Of a DNA stretch of 64,000 nucleotides, positions 48,968 through 62,510 are shown piece by piece. This DNA comes from Membranipora membranacea (lineage: Eukaryota; Bryozoa; Gymnolaemata; Cheilostomatida; Membraniporidae), in assembly GCA_914767715.1 (NCBI GenBank), contig OU612074.1, forward strand, positions 10,512,062 to 10,576,061, read 5' to 3'. The translations under genes were made by a program, and so were the position numbers. Position 1 is the first letter of the stretch, and the number at the start of each line of letters is the position of its first letter. The notes beneath the pieces were generated by a model. It was not told the DNA's origin. It saw only the letters and a list, made by a program, of their open reading frames with translations, and did no database searches.

Positions 48968-51900
48968 TTAATCAGTCATTGTAAGTAGTGCATTGATTGT
49001 GGCGTCTTTATTTCCTCGCTGTGACTCAGCGACTGATTTTATTACCTCCATATCGATGTTGGGAAACATATCCTTGACCTGATTGAGGTCGTCCTCGGAC
49101 ATTTGTACGGCTGGTGGAGGCTGTGCGGCGGGAGGAAGCTGCTGCTGTGGTGGCATTTGTTGTGGCATTTGTCCTCCCTGGAACCAGAAATCAATTGAGG
49201 TGAGATTGTTAAAACAGACAAAGCTTTCATTTGATGCGCTTAACAGTGATGAATTTTTGCTCTTAATCTCCTAGCTCTATATTTTGAGGATCTTATCATG
49301 GAGCTTATTACCTGAAGGTAACTTCTAGTTTGAGTACTCAAACTCTTCCCGGGATACTAGAGGAATTCAATTATCAACCACAGCCCAATAACAGTTGGTT
49401 GGGCATTTGTTGATACAGAATGCCATTAGAGCAACCTGGACAACGTTTGAGGTCTCAGTCTAATTAAGAATACTGCTCTAGGTTCATAAACAGCCTGTGG
49501 AACAGTTTGAACTGATTTTCACTTTCAGTATTTTTTCAATAATTAGGAGATGTGAATAAAATCTTGAGATGAGAACCATATCCACGCTTTGATCCCGTAG
49601 CTTTAACAACTTAATTTTTATACTCCTGTTATTTAGAGGAACTCCAATGTATCTATTTCCAATACATACCATTGGAACGGGCTGCATCATCATAGGCTGA
49701 GGTCCTACAGTGTAGCCAGGCTGGCCGAAAGTGGGGTACATGCCAGGCGCCCCGGGCATCATAACAACTTGGGGCATTACTTGTGCTCCAGGGTGCATCT
49801 GTGCTGTAGGTTCTATTGGCTAAAAACATACAATATAAATGAAAATAAAAAATGGTAGTTCATTTAATTCATTTCAATTTTCAACTGCATTGTAAACAGA
49901 AATCATCACCGACTATGGCCTTAGGGACATTTAATTTCGATTCATGATATGATTCTGTGCAACATCAAATCATTACCAATTCAATATTTAGTTAAATTGT
50001 ACATCAAAAAACGAAAATTTAGTGATCAACTTTTTCGTGGACTGAAATGTGGGAGTCGTTCCCGTTCATCCGCATGAGCTGACAACTCCTTTTTTTTATT
50101 CAGAACCACATGTATGATATAATCAAAGAGTAACAGCGATATAACATATGATTTAGAGCTTTCCTATGAAGTTTAACTATAATATTCTGCTTCTAACTAC
50201 CCTTTCTAAGTCTAAGGTGACTTAATGCTTGATAGCCCAAATTTATCCTAGCTGAGGTTTGAGTCGATGTAGAGAAATGTGATTGATTGAAATGTTAGAT
50301 TGCCATGAATTGCACTTTTTCAAGCCTCTCCAAAAATCGCGATCTTTTCCTCCTGTGAGTACCATACTCATGCAGTAAACTGCACCATATTGCTGTAAAA
50401 CTCCGAATACCCTAGAAGGGTTATGTACTCAGGAAAATTTTGTTAGTACGCCGACGCAAATAGTGAGATCTATAGCTAGCTAAGATTCACACAACCTCAT
50501 CCCTATAGATAAACTTCCGCTAAGCTAGCGATAATTGTTGCTAGCAAACTTTAAATCACCCAAAACTAAACTAAATTGTACCTATTATTTATTCCTCAGG
50601 AACATCGTCAAAATGATAGTTTTCTATTTTAGTATCGTTTGAGCCCCCCAAACTCTTCCACACCCCCCCCACCCTGTGACATCATCTCTCTGCGTCTGTC
50701 TTGCTATCCTTACCCACACTGATGACGTGATATTATACCGCATGTATATCTCTGAATGATAGATAGTGAACCAATTTACCTAGCATGAGTACCATCACAA
50801 GGAGTTCGGTGTGACGACCCAAGTTCCATTTTTTCCAATTAGGGGCAGTTAACTCTTTCTAAATTGACTCGTATGATAAAAGTGATACAGCATGATAATA
50901 GTGTATTTTTGATGTCAGTCCTATCCTTACCGTAAATGAGAATATAACATTGATCATTCCCTCTTTATCATCTCCCTGTTTACCGGAGAGATTATACCAG
51001 TCATCTACAGCCTCACCATTCATAGCAGCCGGAGGTATACCTATATGTGACCAGGCTATCCTCTCATCTCCCTGAAATGTTTTCTACAAACAAAATATAT
51101 ATACGGATTTTTATAAGACATAAAATCTCATAAATTTTTCCTTCTTTTTTTTAATTTACTAAGCCTAATGTTATTGTTATTTAAAATACACATACATGCA
51201 TACATACGGTTAGAACAATTAAAATTATGATCGTGGGAATATATTACAGATTCTTCATACATTCTGCATACATTACATATACATTATGTATTGATTGTCA
51301 GGCTTGTCAACTCTTGCGAGCGAGCTATCAAGAAGAGAGTTGTCCCCCACCCCCAGCGAACAAAGCTTGTCAAGACAGGCTATACTGCACAAAACCATCG
51401 ATCGAATCCAGGGAGGTAAATTCATCATATTGCTCTGTGTATTTAACGATCTATCAATTATGTAAACCTAGCCAAATTATTTTTTATTAGGGACTCTCTC
51501 CTTGGAACATATGTGTCATGTCTACAGCTTCTGACAGAATGAAAAGCAGGGGACTATGAGGATTTTAGTGCCACATCCACGCTAACCAAATAACATACTG
51601 CTTTATGTCCCATTCGTAATAAAATACCCATGAGTGTTGCGCATTTCCTGATTGATTCAACATAATCAATAGCATTATCAATAAATGGTTCAATGAGCGA
51701 ATTCCGTGCTTGCATTACACAAAATCAAAACCATAGATACTGGAATGCATTGTGAATAAAACATGTGTATGTCTTTGCAAACATGTTGACGCTGTGATCA
51801 CTGAACATGGCTTATAGCGTAGATGCTCAAATACTACGTCATTGCTTAGGGGTCTAAATGTACCTGCAAAAATTCTGTGTTCTGCACTTGCACTGATTAA

Positions 51901-54900
51901 GTTCTGAGCTTTAATATTTGATGTCTGTTTGCATTTCAATAGCTTAATTTGTTTAGCGGTAATGTCCACACCCTAAGATTATGATCTTTGGCATAACATG
52001 AACCCAACATCAGCTTTTAATGTCAACATAGGCTACCCAGTACTGCAATACGGCAAGGTTATCTTCTAAGATGCGGACTGAATAAACTGACCTGTGTGTT
52101 GAATGCAAGACTACATTGTCAAAACGTTAGGTTGGAACTGAAGCTGTATGATAGGTCACGATAAAGTAATATACATTAGCATTAAAGTCCACCAAAAGAC
52201 CGATGTATGTTATGGCTGGTTCACATTGTCCCAGATGACACTAGAATGCCATCCCAGATGCTTATCAGTCAGTCACATTATAACATTCATCCCAGATAGC
52301 CATCCCAGTCAATGTGAACCAGAAAATAACACAATCCCAAACTCTCTGGGTCCGTCTGGGATAGCATCGGGAAAGTTTGACGCTTACAAACTTTCCCGAT
52401 GCTATCCCAGACGGACCCAGACAGTCTGGGATTGGGTCATTTTCTGGTTCACATTGACTGGGATGGCTATCTGGGATGGCTATCTGGGATGAATGTTATA
52501 ATGTGACTGACTGATAAGCATCTGGGATGGCATCCTAGTGTCATCTGGGACAATGTGAACCAGCCATTAGAGACAGGCAGTTACTTATGATAAAATTATG
52601 TCAGTTTTGCATGGTACAAAAATCCAATGACTGTACTTGGCATGAATTATCGATGGTTAAAAGAGGGTCTTCCATGTGGGGAGGTAACTCTCCTTCCCTA
52701 CTTTATCATAAGTAACTGCTCTGACTATAACATACATTGCTCTTTGGGTAGTCTTTATTGAGAGTGAAAGAGATAGATTATAAATCTGGTTGGTGTCCTT
52801 TCAAACTGTTAGACTACCGTCACTCACCTCATCAAATATCTCTATATATGCGTGGTCAATTCCATGTGGAAGATAACTGCAACATAAAGAAATGTAAGGT
52901 TCAATCAAAATGATGTGGAGATAAATACAAAAAATCCTCAGTATCAGAGATTTGGAGCTTTCCTAGAGTAGGCCTTTATCATCTTTCTTTTCCCTGAGCT
53001 CGATAGCTGCAACAAACACCTGCAAGCAGCTTCGATCGAAAAACTATTGTAGATGATATAGTGTATTGCCAAAGAACCTGCACCAGAGCCATTGCGCAAC
53101 ACACACAGAAAGAACTGTAACAACGCCGAAATGATGAAGTACCGAACTGCTAAAGCTGGGAACAGCCTCTTCATCAAATATGACCAGTATCAGCTGCTAA
53201 CTCAGGTTATAGGACATGTTTTTTCATAATACTGATAATGTACATGAAGTCTCTGCTTTTTAAATACCGTGATTATTTGATTTACTATGATGGCACTGTA
53301 CGATATATTGCAGCGAAACATTTATCCTGTTCCGTCAGATCTAATAGGCCTATAAACATTTTAAATGTGTATTGACAAAAAAACTTTCCACATTTTTACC
53401 TGAATCTTTCAATTATAATTACTGTCGAAATCACTATCTGATCGATTGAAAGACCAGAAGAGGATATTGAACGAAGATTTGGCTATCAAAACCTAATTAA
53501 TTTTAAGTGGTTCCTGGTGAAATAGCCGCATTTAAATAACATGGAAGGGTTTGACAACATTTTCCTGACAAAAACTCCTCTTTTTGTTGGGTCTGGGGTC
53601 TTTAAATTAGAATCAGCCAAAATCCCAATCTGATCGCTCACTCAGTGATTGAGTGATACCTGCTAGGCTCTTGCTTTTAAACCGCTCAGTCATTGATGGA
53701 ACTATATACATCCTGAGTGAGCGATTTGGGAGCGATTTTGTCTATTTGAAACACCAAGTGAGTGATAATTTTGTGCGATGTGATAGTGATAACTTGCTTT
53801 AGTAAAACATTGCTCATTTTAGATTAAAGACCCCCTGGTCACATAGACTCATCGGTACTCACCATTGCACTGTTTTGTTCCAGCGTGGATTTTTAGCACC
53901 ACTGGATGCCGTCGGAGTCTCGAATATAGCGTGACCTATTCTTATACGGCAGTAAGGATCCATCTTAGTTATACCATAGTTCTTAGCAAGCTTTGCCTGA
54001 AAATAAAATACCAAGTAGTGATGATATAAGGACCAGATCAACCGGATTCTACCACCAGAGGGATGGATGGATTCTGATTTCTGTCTTGGCAAGTCGGGTT
54101 TAGTCCTGGTCAAAGCGTCTCAGCCAGTTCTACTGAAACTAGGAAGAATGAACTGAGATAAAAAGAAAAGGAAATGACTTAGATCCCCGAGTCACTATAT
54201 GGTGAGACAAATGCTGGCTATTATTCCCATTGTAAGAATTTAATGCATGCCTTTCATTAAATGAACTTCACGTTATTTTCTTGCAATTCTATATAATCCT
54301 ATCAGTAGGCTTACCAAACTTATCCATCCAATCATGATAGATAATGGCAACCTTATCCATCTGCTAACATCATATATTGAGAAGTGAATACTGCTTTGCA
54401 AAGTAAACTCTAAAATGCATAGGGCTAGATTATCATCAAATGACATTGATCACTTTTTAACTAGGCCTATCATAATTGTAGGCTATCCCTCCACCAAAGG
54501 ACTTAGCTATTGACTCTCAAGACTGTGGCCAACAAACAGGTCAGTTAACTATTGACAAGTTTCCAGAACCTTTGCTATCCGTAAGAGGAAAAATTCTCCT
54601 TTTCGCACATGTATCTAGCTAACATTTACGAACCCTCTTCATTATAAATAAGTTTCAACCTAAGCAAGCTAAATTTTATGCAACTAATGTTAGGGCCTAA
54701 GACACCCCAATCTAGCTTAACTAAACCCTAGCAAATATTCACTCCTCTAGGGTGCATGGCAAACTCTTGAGTTGCCTTCTAGTCTGTACCAACTTTCAAC
54801 GCTGTCAACTAATTTTAATTTCCATGAATGGCTCATAATTATAATATCCCAAGGGTGGTACATTAAGAGTCTAAGTAAAATATCTTTATAGAATAGCAAA

Positions 54901-56227
54901 TTTAAAATTATCAAATTTACCGTTGACAAACCAAGATGTGAAAAATCAAATCGATGCAATATGTGAATATCTGGTGCACAACTTTCCGATTGATTTGCTA
55001 GCAGGACTTAAAATATACTCATTTCTGTTCAGGCCTAGGCTATTGAGTAACATTAAACTTAGCCTAGGTCTGACAAAAGTTCACAAATATTACCTGGGCA
55101 AGTGTGACGCTGAGCTTTCCTGTGACATTAGATGGCATCTGTGGTTGGAATGTTCCGGTTGTGAACGGCATCTGCTGATACTGCATGGCACGGGCAGTGG
55201 CCTCATCAGCGCTGATCTGTGCATTCTGTGTCACAGGGCCTGCTCCTCCTGCAGAGGGAACTCTGAGAAAATCAGGCGGCAGATCTCCAACCACAACCTG
55301 AAGATCAGCAAAGAGATTTGGTCATAAACAGCATTCAATGACTGGCAAATTGACTGCTAAGCATGCCAACATGCCAAACAAAGAGCAATAGGGTGCTAAG
55401 TGTGCATATTGACAACGTATCGGCTGAGAGAGCAATCAAGACAAGTGGCATTACTACAAAAAAGTCCTAGGAGCTGTGTTCCTATTCATGTAAAACTACT
55501 CCATTATAAACCCCATGGTTTCTGTGAGAGTTGCAATAAAGTCTTAACTCATCTATCATAGGCCTGATTTTCTGAGTTGGCCCGGAAACTGGGGTGAGTG
55601 ATAGGTGCGGTATAAAGGGCAAGACTGCTGTAAGGCAGAATTGGTTCTTGCAAGGTGTAGCAAGGTGCCATCACAACCAAATTGACACAACGCGCCGCAC
55701 AAGATGCGTTGCGGGTTCCATAGGGCTTGCACAAGCGTTGGGTGGTAAGTAATGAGAACCTGAAATATATCATAGTGCACAACACGGGCTGTACAAACAG
55801 ACCCTGCGTGCCAAGGTCTATAACTAATTCATGTCATACTTAATCATGATGACTTTTTATACCTCTAAAACTTCCCTGCATAAGCCCTAAGTAAATCAAG
55901 TGACCATGACTCATCATGGTCATATTTAATTTATATAATACAATAGTAGACACTGCTACAGTTAACCTCCAATCCTTTACTCAAATCATCAGAGTTCAAT
56001 GAATGAGTGGAGCCCAGCAAGCTCACACCTCAGCATCTCCAGCAGCTGAATGTTAGATTAGGCTGGTGTGATGTCACTGTGAGTGATGACAAACTCCTCA
56101 TGACTCACTGAGTGAGTGACTCTGACTGTCACTGCTGAAGGTGTAAATAATAACTCAATATTAGAACTCTTGCCTTAATTTAGTGACCTACCTGTCCTTT
56201 TGGGGTTTGCTTGGTGGTGAGTGACAT
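48968..56227 (-). CDS. tollip: Tollip (Toll-interacting protein), 311 aa
   Basis: There are seven coding exons: 56,227-56,192, 55,297-55,094, 53,996-53,863, 52,876-52,828, 51,083-50,931, 49,819-49,670 and 49,177-48,968. All are GT-AG and in frame. The N-terminus ([12 protein letters not shown], then [10 protein letters not shown]) matches the Tom1-binding region. Residues about 70-192 form a C2 domain ([54 protein letters not shown]), which binds phosphoinositides. A Met/Pro/Gln-rich linker follows (about 193-265). A C-terminal CUE domain (about 268-308) has MFP (279-281) and the NALL motif that bind ubiquitin. The protein acts as an endosomal sorting adaptor and a brake on Toll/IL-1 signalling in other animals. 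It is longer than human Tollip (274 aa), mainly in the linker. The order C2 then CUE and the sequence match leave little doubt. Confidence 0.97.
52213..52566. mobile_element. 354-bp foldback MITE in tollip intron 4
   Basis: Nearly the whole piece is one palindrome: 'tggctggttcacattgtccc' at the left end pairs with the right end, and 'cccgatgctatcccagacgg' is mirrored near the centre. A direct duplication 'ggctatctgggat' sits inside the right arm only. The flanking TTA on both sides fits a 3-bp TWA target duplication (PIF/Harbinger type). In the transcript it would fold into a long hairpin. Confidence 0.85.
53595..53834 (+). mobile_element. ~240-bp MITE with GGGGTCTTTAAAT ends, copy 1 (tollip intron)
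   Basis: The ends 'ggggtctttaaatt' and 'gattaaagacccc' are imperfect inverted repeats. A second copy with the same internal order ('cagccaaaat', 'gagtgag', 'tgatagtgataa', 'gtaaaacat', 'gctcatt') lies at 63,170-63,395. Confidence 0.75.
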
Positions 56228-57340
56228 TGTGGTACAGAGTATCCCACTGACAATGCTTCTCAATAGCAGAACTCAATGACACAGCAAAACTAACTCTTGG
56301 ACAAGTTGGCAAGTTTTTATTTTATTTTCTCTGAAAATTTTTATCCTTTAGTCCGAGGCGAGTAGACATATGTAAGCACAGGATAAATTATCTAGTACGC
56401 AAAAGCTTATACCTGTCAAGTATATATTTAGAACTATTATGCTAGCCTCAGAGTGTATCAGAGACAAAACTATTGGATGCCTTGCTACACACCCTCAAAT
56501 TCTTCAGATTGAATGATCATGTGATGCTTAGTCTTAGTCTAAGTGAACTACTGAGAAGACAACTCTAAGGGAAAGAGTGAAGTTATTTATTGTGTGTTTA
56601 ATCAGGGAGGGTGATTTAATCAGGCAGGGAGTGTTTGATTTAATTGTTTTGGAACTTCTCAAATTGGAGTAGTCTTAACCTAGAAGAAATTTTGTTCTTC
56701 TTTGTGTGCCGACTGCCGAGAGATATTTAAAATCGGTATCAAGCCGCCATGTCTATATGCCCTACTTTTGTAATATCACCATCACTTCTCCACCACAGAG
56801 GGAACATGTTGATCTAGAATTATTCTGCACCAGTCCCCATTCTGACTGGGATTGGACCTCAACATGGCATGGTTTAAACTGTCGTTGAAAATATTTTTCA
56901 CATTTAGAATAATTAATAAGACTGACAATTTAACGATGCCTCCTTTATTGTTTTCTTTTTGTTTTGTAACGGTTAAATACATTGGTATTAATACAATATA
57001 TATCAGAGGTTAAATCCCATTAAATGCTGTCCCTGCAGAGTATCCTAATGGAAAATATTCTCCGGAATGATTACGGCAGTCAATAAAATGTATTGAAAAA
57101 CTTCATATCACATATCATAGGCAGGGAAGGACTGTCACAAATAACCAATTATGGTCTAAATATATCACAATGCACCAGAAGTTTTCTCCATGTTTGTTCG
57201 CCGAAAATATTCAACAGCTAAAAATGCAAAGTTTAAATCACCAAAATTTTGTTTACGCTTACAACCTAAGTTTCAGAGAGAGATGGCACAATTTTGTAGA
57301 AACGACCATCTACCACTTAAATTCATACGATGGTTTCAGC
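56228..57340. other. Tollip upstream region and non-genic sequence
   Basis: The tollip 5' UTR and promoter should begin just above 56,227. I see no TATA box. The rest shows no gene. Confidence 0.4.
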
Positions 57341-57342
57341 AA

Positions 57343-57412
57343 TGAACTAAACCCCCAAGTCAAAGAACTAAACCCCCAAATCAAAGAACTAAACCCCCAA
57401 TGAACTAAACCC
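57343..57412 (+). repeat. Short tandem repeat, ~21-bp unit
   Basis: Three to four copies of 'gaactaaacccccaagtcaaa'. Confidence 0.85.
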
Positions 57413-57697
57413 ATACAATGGTTTCAGCCTCACCCCTTCTGCTTTAGTATTAAAACAATTAATGAAGGAGAGGGCTCGGAGTTCATCGATCAAATGAGGC
57501 AAATGAGGCGTCTTATGTTATTTGGTTGACATGGCATCTGAAATTAGATTGACTTGGAGCTTTGAAACTGTAAGAATGTGAACTGCAGTGAGCCTAATAT
57601 AGTAATCACAGCTTCTAATTTGTTTGCTTAAAAGCTAAAGTCATTATAGTATTTTAGAGACAAACATCTATTACATTATCACAGCGATCAATTAAGA

Positions 57698-57830
57698 CAA
57701 AAAATCACTACAACTTTTAACTCTTTACCAATTCAGATACGCTCAGCAACCAAACTTACTCATTTTAAACAACAACTATCAAAGCACTTTAAATCCTATT
57801 AACTTTTATTACTTGTGTATTTTTTCTTTT
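57698..57830 (+). pseudogene. LINE 3' end fragment
   Basis: The plus-strand frame reads TFNSLPIQIRSATKLTHFKQ then QLSKHFKSY and stop (57,800-57,802). This matches the usual last residues of non-LTR ORF2 proteins (form W/F-N-S-L-P-x-x-I-R-x-x-x-x-x-x-x-F-K-x-x-L). An AT-rich 3' tail with 'caataaaag' follows near 57,901. It is 5'-truncated, as LINE copies usually are. Confidence 0.6.
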
Positions 57831-57909
57831 TCTCTCCGCTTAAGTTTTTTTGTTGTTCTGTCACTGCGTGAAAAACATTCCTAAAGATGACTGTAGATTG
57901 ACAATAAAA

Positions 57910-58325
57910 GTATATATATTTACATCATTGCAGTTAAGTGCAGTAAATCATCTTTTCAAGATAAAAGCAAAATCCACACATTTCCTTTTATGAGATTGGA
58001 TTTGTTTGTGGTTTGGTAATCTAGCTTCAAGTTCTGAAAAACAAACTTTAATTTTTCATGTAGTGCAGATTTGTGACACTCTGGGTCAATTTCAAGATCA
58101 AAATACACACTATTAGTATTTGAAATGTGGAATTTTGGAATAATCCATGTTCAATCTCAAGATCAAAACCCATGTTTTAGAAAAACACAAGTAACCAGTA
58201 TTTTTACCATTATCTGTAAGATGACTAGCCTGTTTTGACAAGCTTTATTGTGGGGGGGGGGAGTCCCATTTGTTCCTTTCCCTCACCTCACAGCAAAGCT
58301 TGTCATGACAGACTACAGGATGACA
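57910..58325. other. Non-genic stretch
   Basis: Nothing supported except a G run at 58,251-58,261. Confidence 0.4.
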
Positions 58326-58329
58326 TACC

Positions 58330-58512
58330 AGGGCCATAGTTTAGAAAAATGGTAGGGGAGGCAAAAGTCTGAGGCGAGTCTGAGGTATCACCAGTAATCA
58401 TATAATAAGCACATAGAAGTTCCAGAGGAACTGATTCTACGTAGATTATGGTCAATTATAGTGTTTTTAGGCCACTGTTTTAAGCTTGCTAGGGGAGGCA
58501 GAGAGGCACTGA
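58330..58512 (+). repeat. 'GGGGAGGC' dispersed repeat copy
   Basis: It starts 'agggccatagtttagaaaaa', then 'tggtaggggaggcaaa', and ends 'tttttaggccactgttt', 'ctaggggaggcagagagg', in the same order as the copy at 39,177-39,385. A partial copy ('catttttaggccactctatt') lies at about 59,815-59,885. Confidence 0.7.
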
Positions 58513-58519
58513 TGTCTGA

Positions 58520-61500
58520 TCTCATCTTTAAAGACCCACTGGGAGCTAACAAGTCTTTACCCTAAAACGCCAGACCACTCATGACATCATCATCATCATA
58601 AAAAAGATCCCACTCTGTTGAATTGAGTGCACCTGTGTTTTTTTTTTCTGGTCACTAGAAAGCCGAAAATTTAGTTCCTTAGTTTTAGTAGAGTATCCCG
58701 ACCAAATATGAGAGTAGTCTTCTCTTGTTAAGGTTTCAATATGTCAAGTAACTACCTGCTGTAATTGTTAGAAATGCTTCAAGCCATTGAATTTGATATA
58801 TCTACTGCACATACTGTGATCGTGGTATTACCTCAGCTCGCAAGAAGTAGATGCAATACTAAGTTGCGTAAACCTTACCATACTTATAGTTTGGGCGTGG
58901 AATTCAAGGGTTAGGTAGTCACCACGTTACCTCTCCATTACTGAGTTATGTGCTCACAAGCTTGGATAGATAATTGTCCAATAGCTGACACTGTTTTTTC
59001 CAATTGTGCAGACACAATTTTTTTAATTCAAGCACAAATTCAGCTCAAGAGTGCATGTGTCTTATTTCTTATCAGATAATTCCGAGTCACTTAATTCAAA
59101 CGCAATTCAACTCAACAATGCATGTCTTTTAACACGTTTTGTTTTCCATTCAGTGATTCCATGCTGCTCCAGAACTCTAAACCTCATGACGAGCATAAAT
59201 TTGCCATTATAAAACGGCTACATCAGCGCTATCACATCATTATCCTTACATATAACACAAGTGGCTCCTAAGCCCAGGGTTAATGAGAAACATACATAGA
59301 GTCAATGTGTATTCATAACACTTAGGCAATCTTTGGAGCTTTTTCAAAATGAAAAAGTGGAAGGGCCATGGCCCCCTGGCCCTACCTATGAATACACCCC
59401 TGGTTGAGTTTGATTTCATTTAATTTAATCACTTGTTGATACAAATAATCCAACCATATTATAAAGTGTGCAATGCTAAAGCAGGTTCTTATTTTTCTAG
59501 AGAATCAACTACAATACAACATATAAAAAAATTACAGCAAAACTTGCGTGATTCAACCGAAACTAACCTGACTGAGTCCTGCCAAATAGAAGGTCCAAAA
59601 GAAGGTGTCTTTGATAAACCATGCTGTTGTGTAGCACGGTTCCAGACACATTTAAAACTGCTGACGTAAATGTAAGCAAAAAACAGGATTCAATAAAATA
59701 AAATTTATAAGACCAACAAGATAAGGCTGATAACATCAAGAGTTATGCACCCTTGATAGGAGAAAGAGCAACCCCTGATGTCCTCAACTCAAAACTTTTT
59801 TGTTAGTAAAATTGGTTTTGACATGAAATATTCAATTATTGCATTTTTAGGCCACTCTATTGAGCATTGAGAACTACGGACCTGAAATATCATAAGTTAT
59901 CAATAAAAAGTAGAGAGAAAAAAGACTAAGAGCTTCATGATAAAAATTGCTCCGTATTAATTATCTTTCAAATGTTTTTGAGTCGGGTGCTCTACTGGCA
60001 ATGATAACAGTAGCCCTGCCTTTGAATTCACAATCAAACAAATGATCAAGGTGTAACCAGTGACAAATCCTACCACTGTAACCCTTATGCAAAAATATGT
60101 TTACAGATGCTGTTAGGAGAATTTGCTTTGAGAAAACTCACATTTCTGTCATTCAGTTGATATAAATCTTTCAAGCTTAATTCCCCAAAAACAATCACCC
60201 ACCTCATAGTGTTTCATATATTTCATCAACTAAGTTGATTGTTTTGACAGCTGATAATGAAATACAATCGTACAGTTCAATATGTTATCAAATTAAATCA
60301 AAAGATTGCATGTGCTGGTGAAAATCTTCATCAGCAGGTGGAGATGTTCGATCTTAGTAAAGTCCAAGGTTTCAATTTTACTTGGAATGCTCTATTGTGA
60401 AGACTGACATTATAAAATGCACTGAAATATCAAATCTTACAGCGGTATGGATTCATAAGATTCTGAAAACTGTGCAAAATTGAACAGTCACTTGAATGTG
60501 AGTTGATGATACATGTTTCCAAATCAACCACACATATACTAGCTGACTGGCTATGCAACAAATTTGTTATGCAACAAATATTGATATGTTACTGATGTCA
60601 ACTAGGTACCATGCTTACAACAATGTAAATTCACTAAGTGCCAGTCAGTAGAGGCTTACGGTTGTCCGTCCCCCTTGCCTGTCCAGAATTTTTCTGCCCC
60701 CCCCCCGTCAAAGAAATTTGTTTGTCGTCCGAGCCTGTCCAGGGAAAACTATCCGTCCAGAAATTTCCTGCTGGCCATCAAAATAATGTTGTCAATAAAG
60801 ATGGACGGACAGACAGGAATCCCGTCTACCACACACCTCTGCTTTGGACGGATGGGCTTGGCTGGACTCTGTTCAGTCATGGTCAGTGAGACAAACCCTT
60901 TGGCAAGCAGTAGAAATTTTCTGCCTTCTAAATGACTGACAGAGAAATATGATCTATGATCTACTTCTATTAAATTGAATGCCTGCACAAGAGATTCAAC
61001 ATTATGATTATGCAGCACTCCATTTGATTTATGGATTGGAGCTCTTTAGGCCACTCAAGTGATAGCCAGCTGAGACCCGGTCATCATAACAGGTGTAACA
61101 TGCCCCATGTTTTCATTACACTTTTACTTCTGATCTGTATTCTGCCATTGTTTAATATACAATATATTTACTCAAACCAAAAGAATACAGAATTATAATA
61201 ATTTATTTTTATGTAAAACACAATGCTGATTTAATTTCCTAGAAAAAGTTGAGTCATAGTTATTGTACTGGAAACAGAAATCGCTGGCCTAGCAGACAAG
61301 CACTTAGATTTATAGAGACGCTACCGCGTATAATTGTTCAGACTTGACACGTTTTCATGTCTTCTGCTGATTTGCTATAGTTTTTTAACATATCTCTTAT
61401 ATACACATGGCACAACAGGCATAATTTGTTGATTGAATATAAGCTGTTTGCTGTACACTGCCATACAAACATACATATTTTGTACAAAATGATATGGTAT

Positions 61501-61625
61501 GATTTTTGTTGGGTAGTCACACATCCAACATTAGCAATAAAACTAAGAAAACAAAAAGAAAAATGCTACCAGCATAAGTTGATGGCTTGGCCTTTGAAAA
61601 TAGCAATTGTGAGAAAAGGGCAAGT
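58520..61625. other. Non-genic stretch
   Basis: No gene is supported. It includes the partial repeat at 59.8 kb. Short frames near 60.65-60.95 kb have no splice or family support. Confidence 0.4.
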
Positions 61626-61629
61626 GGGA

Positions 61630-61895
61630 AATTGTCTTGGTGGAAAACTGTGTTTTCCATAAAAAGGCACAGTGGGAATTTACCTTGGTGGGAAACCAGC
61701 TAGGTGGGAAAACGTCGTGGTGTGAAAACGGATTGGTGGGAAAGCGTCCTGGTCGGAAAATGAATTGATGGTAAAACGTCCTAGTGGGAAAACGGAATGG
61801 TGGGAAAAGTTCAGGTGAGAAAATGGCTCGGTGGGAAAACGAGAGGTGGGAAAATGGCTTGGTGGAAAAATGACATTGGGAAAATGGACGGATAC
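61630..61895 (+). repeat. GGTGGGAAAACG minisatellite
   Basis: About 15 degenerate units of roughly 16-18 bp around 'ggtgggaaaacg'. The minus strand is open across the array (F-S/P-x-x-x-F repeats), because the unit lacks stops in that frame. I do not call it a protein. Confidence 0.85.
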
Positions 61896-61969
61896 CAGTT
61901 GATGTCGTCAGTCGTGAATAATTGAGGGGAGAGCATGGAACCTCAAATCTCAGATTATACATGTTGAGG

Positions 61970-62330
61970 TGGGATTATGATCCAACGCAATCCTGCATTA
62001 AGGAAACCGAAAATAATTTTGGGCGAGGCCACTAAAGCAAAAGGCATGAGCTCATAACCAAGTTATTTCCTCCATTTACAAGATACTAGATAATAGAACA
62101 CTTTGGACAATATATAGGCCTCAAAGGGAATCAAAACAAAAACTCCACTCCTCCGCCCATAAATCATAAGATTACTGATGCAGAAAATAAATAAAACTCT
62201 TAACACCCTGAAATTTCTTTATTAAGTATTTCAAGCTGCACCAATATGTCCTCATTAACGGCCACTCAATAGATCAACCTAGTGGGATATCTACTCGCCT
62301 CGATACTAAGTCGCCCCTCAGCAGGAAGTG
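61970..62330. other. Non-genic stretch
   Basis: Nothing supported. Confidence 0.4.
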
Positions 62331-62334
62331 CGAG

Positions 62335-62510
62335 CAGGTAAGTGACAGACAACCAGTTACGTTACGAGATTTGCTTCCCGACCCACAGAGGAGAGGTGAA
62401 CACCTTAGGGTGCTGCGGGCTGGAACAATCACAAGCACAAGCACCCCCAGTGGAACTCAAACCCACTGCTCTTGAAGCAGTGCCAATCTACTGGAAACGC
62501 GCTAAACAAA
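62335..62510 (-). mobile_element. SINE-like piece with B box
   Basis: The minus strand carries 'gggtttgagttcc' (B-box-like) about 45 bp after 'tttagcgcgtttcc' (poor A box), with a body containing 'gtgcttgtgcttgtg'. It is probably another tRNA-derived SINE relic. Confidence 0.4.

Noticed and set aside
61543-61962. 139-codon minus-strand Phe/Ser/Pro repeat frame
   Set aside because: It is the reverse reading of a minisatellite; degenerate units and no promoter or splice signals.
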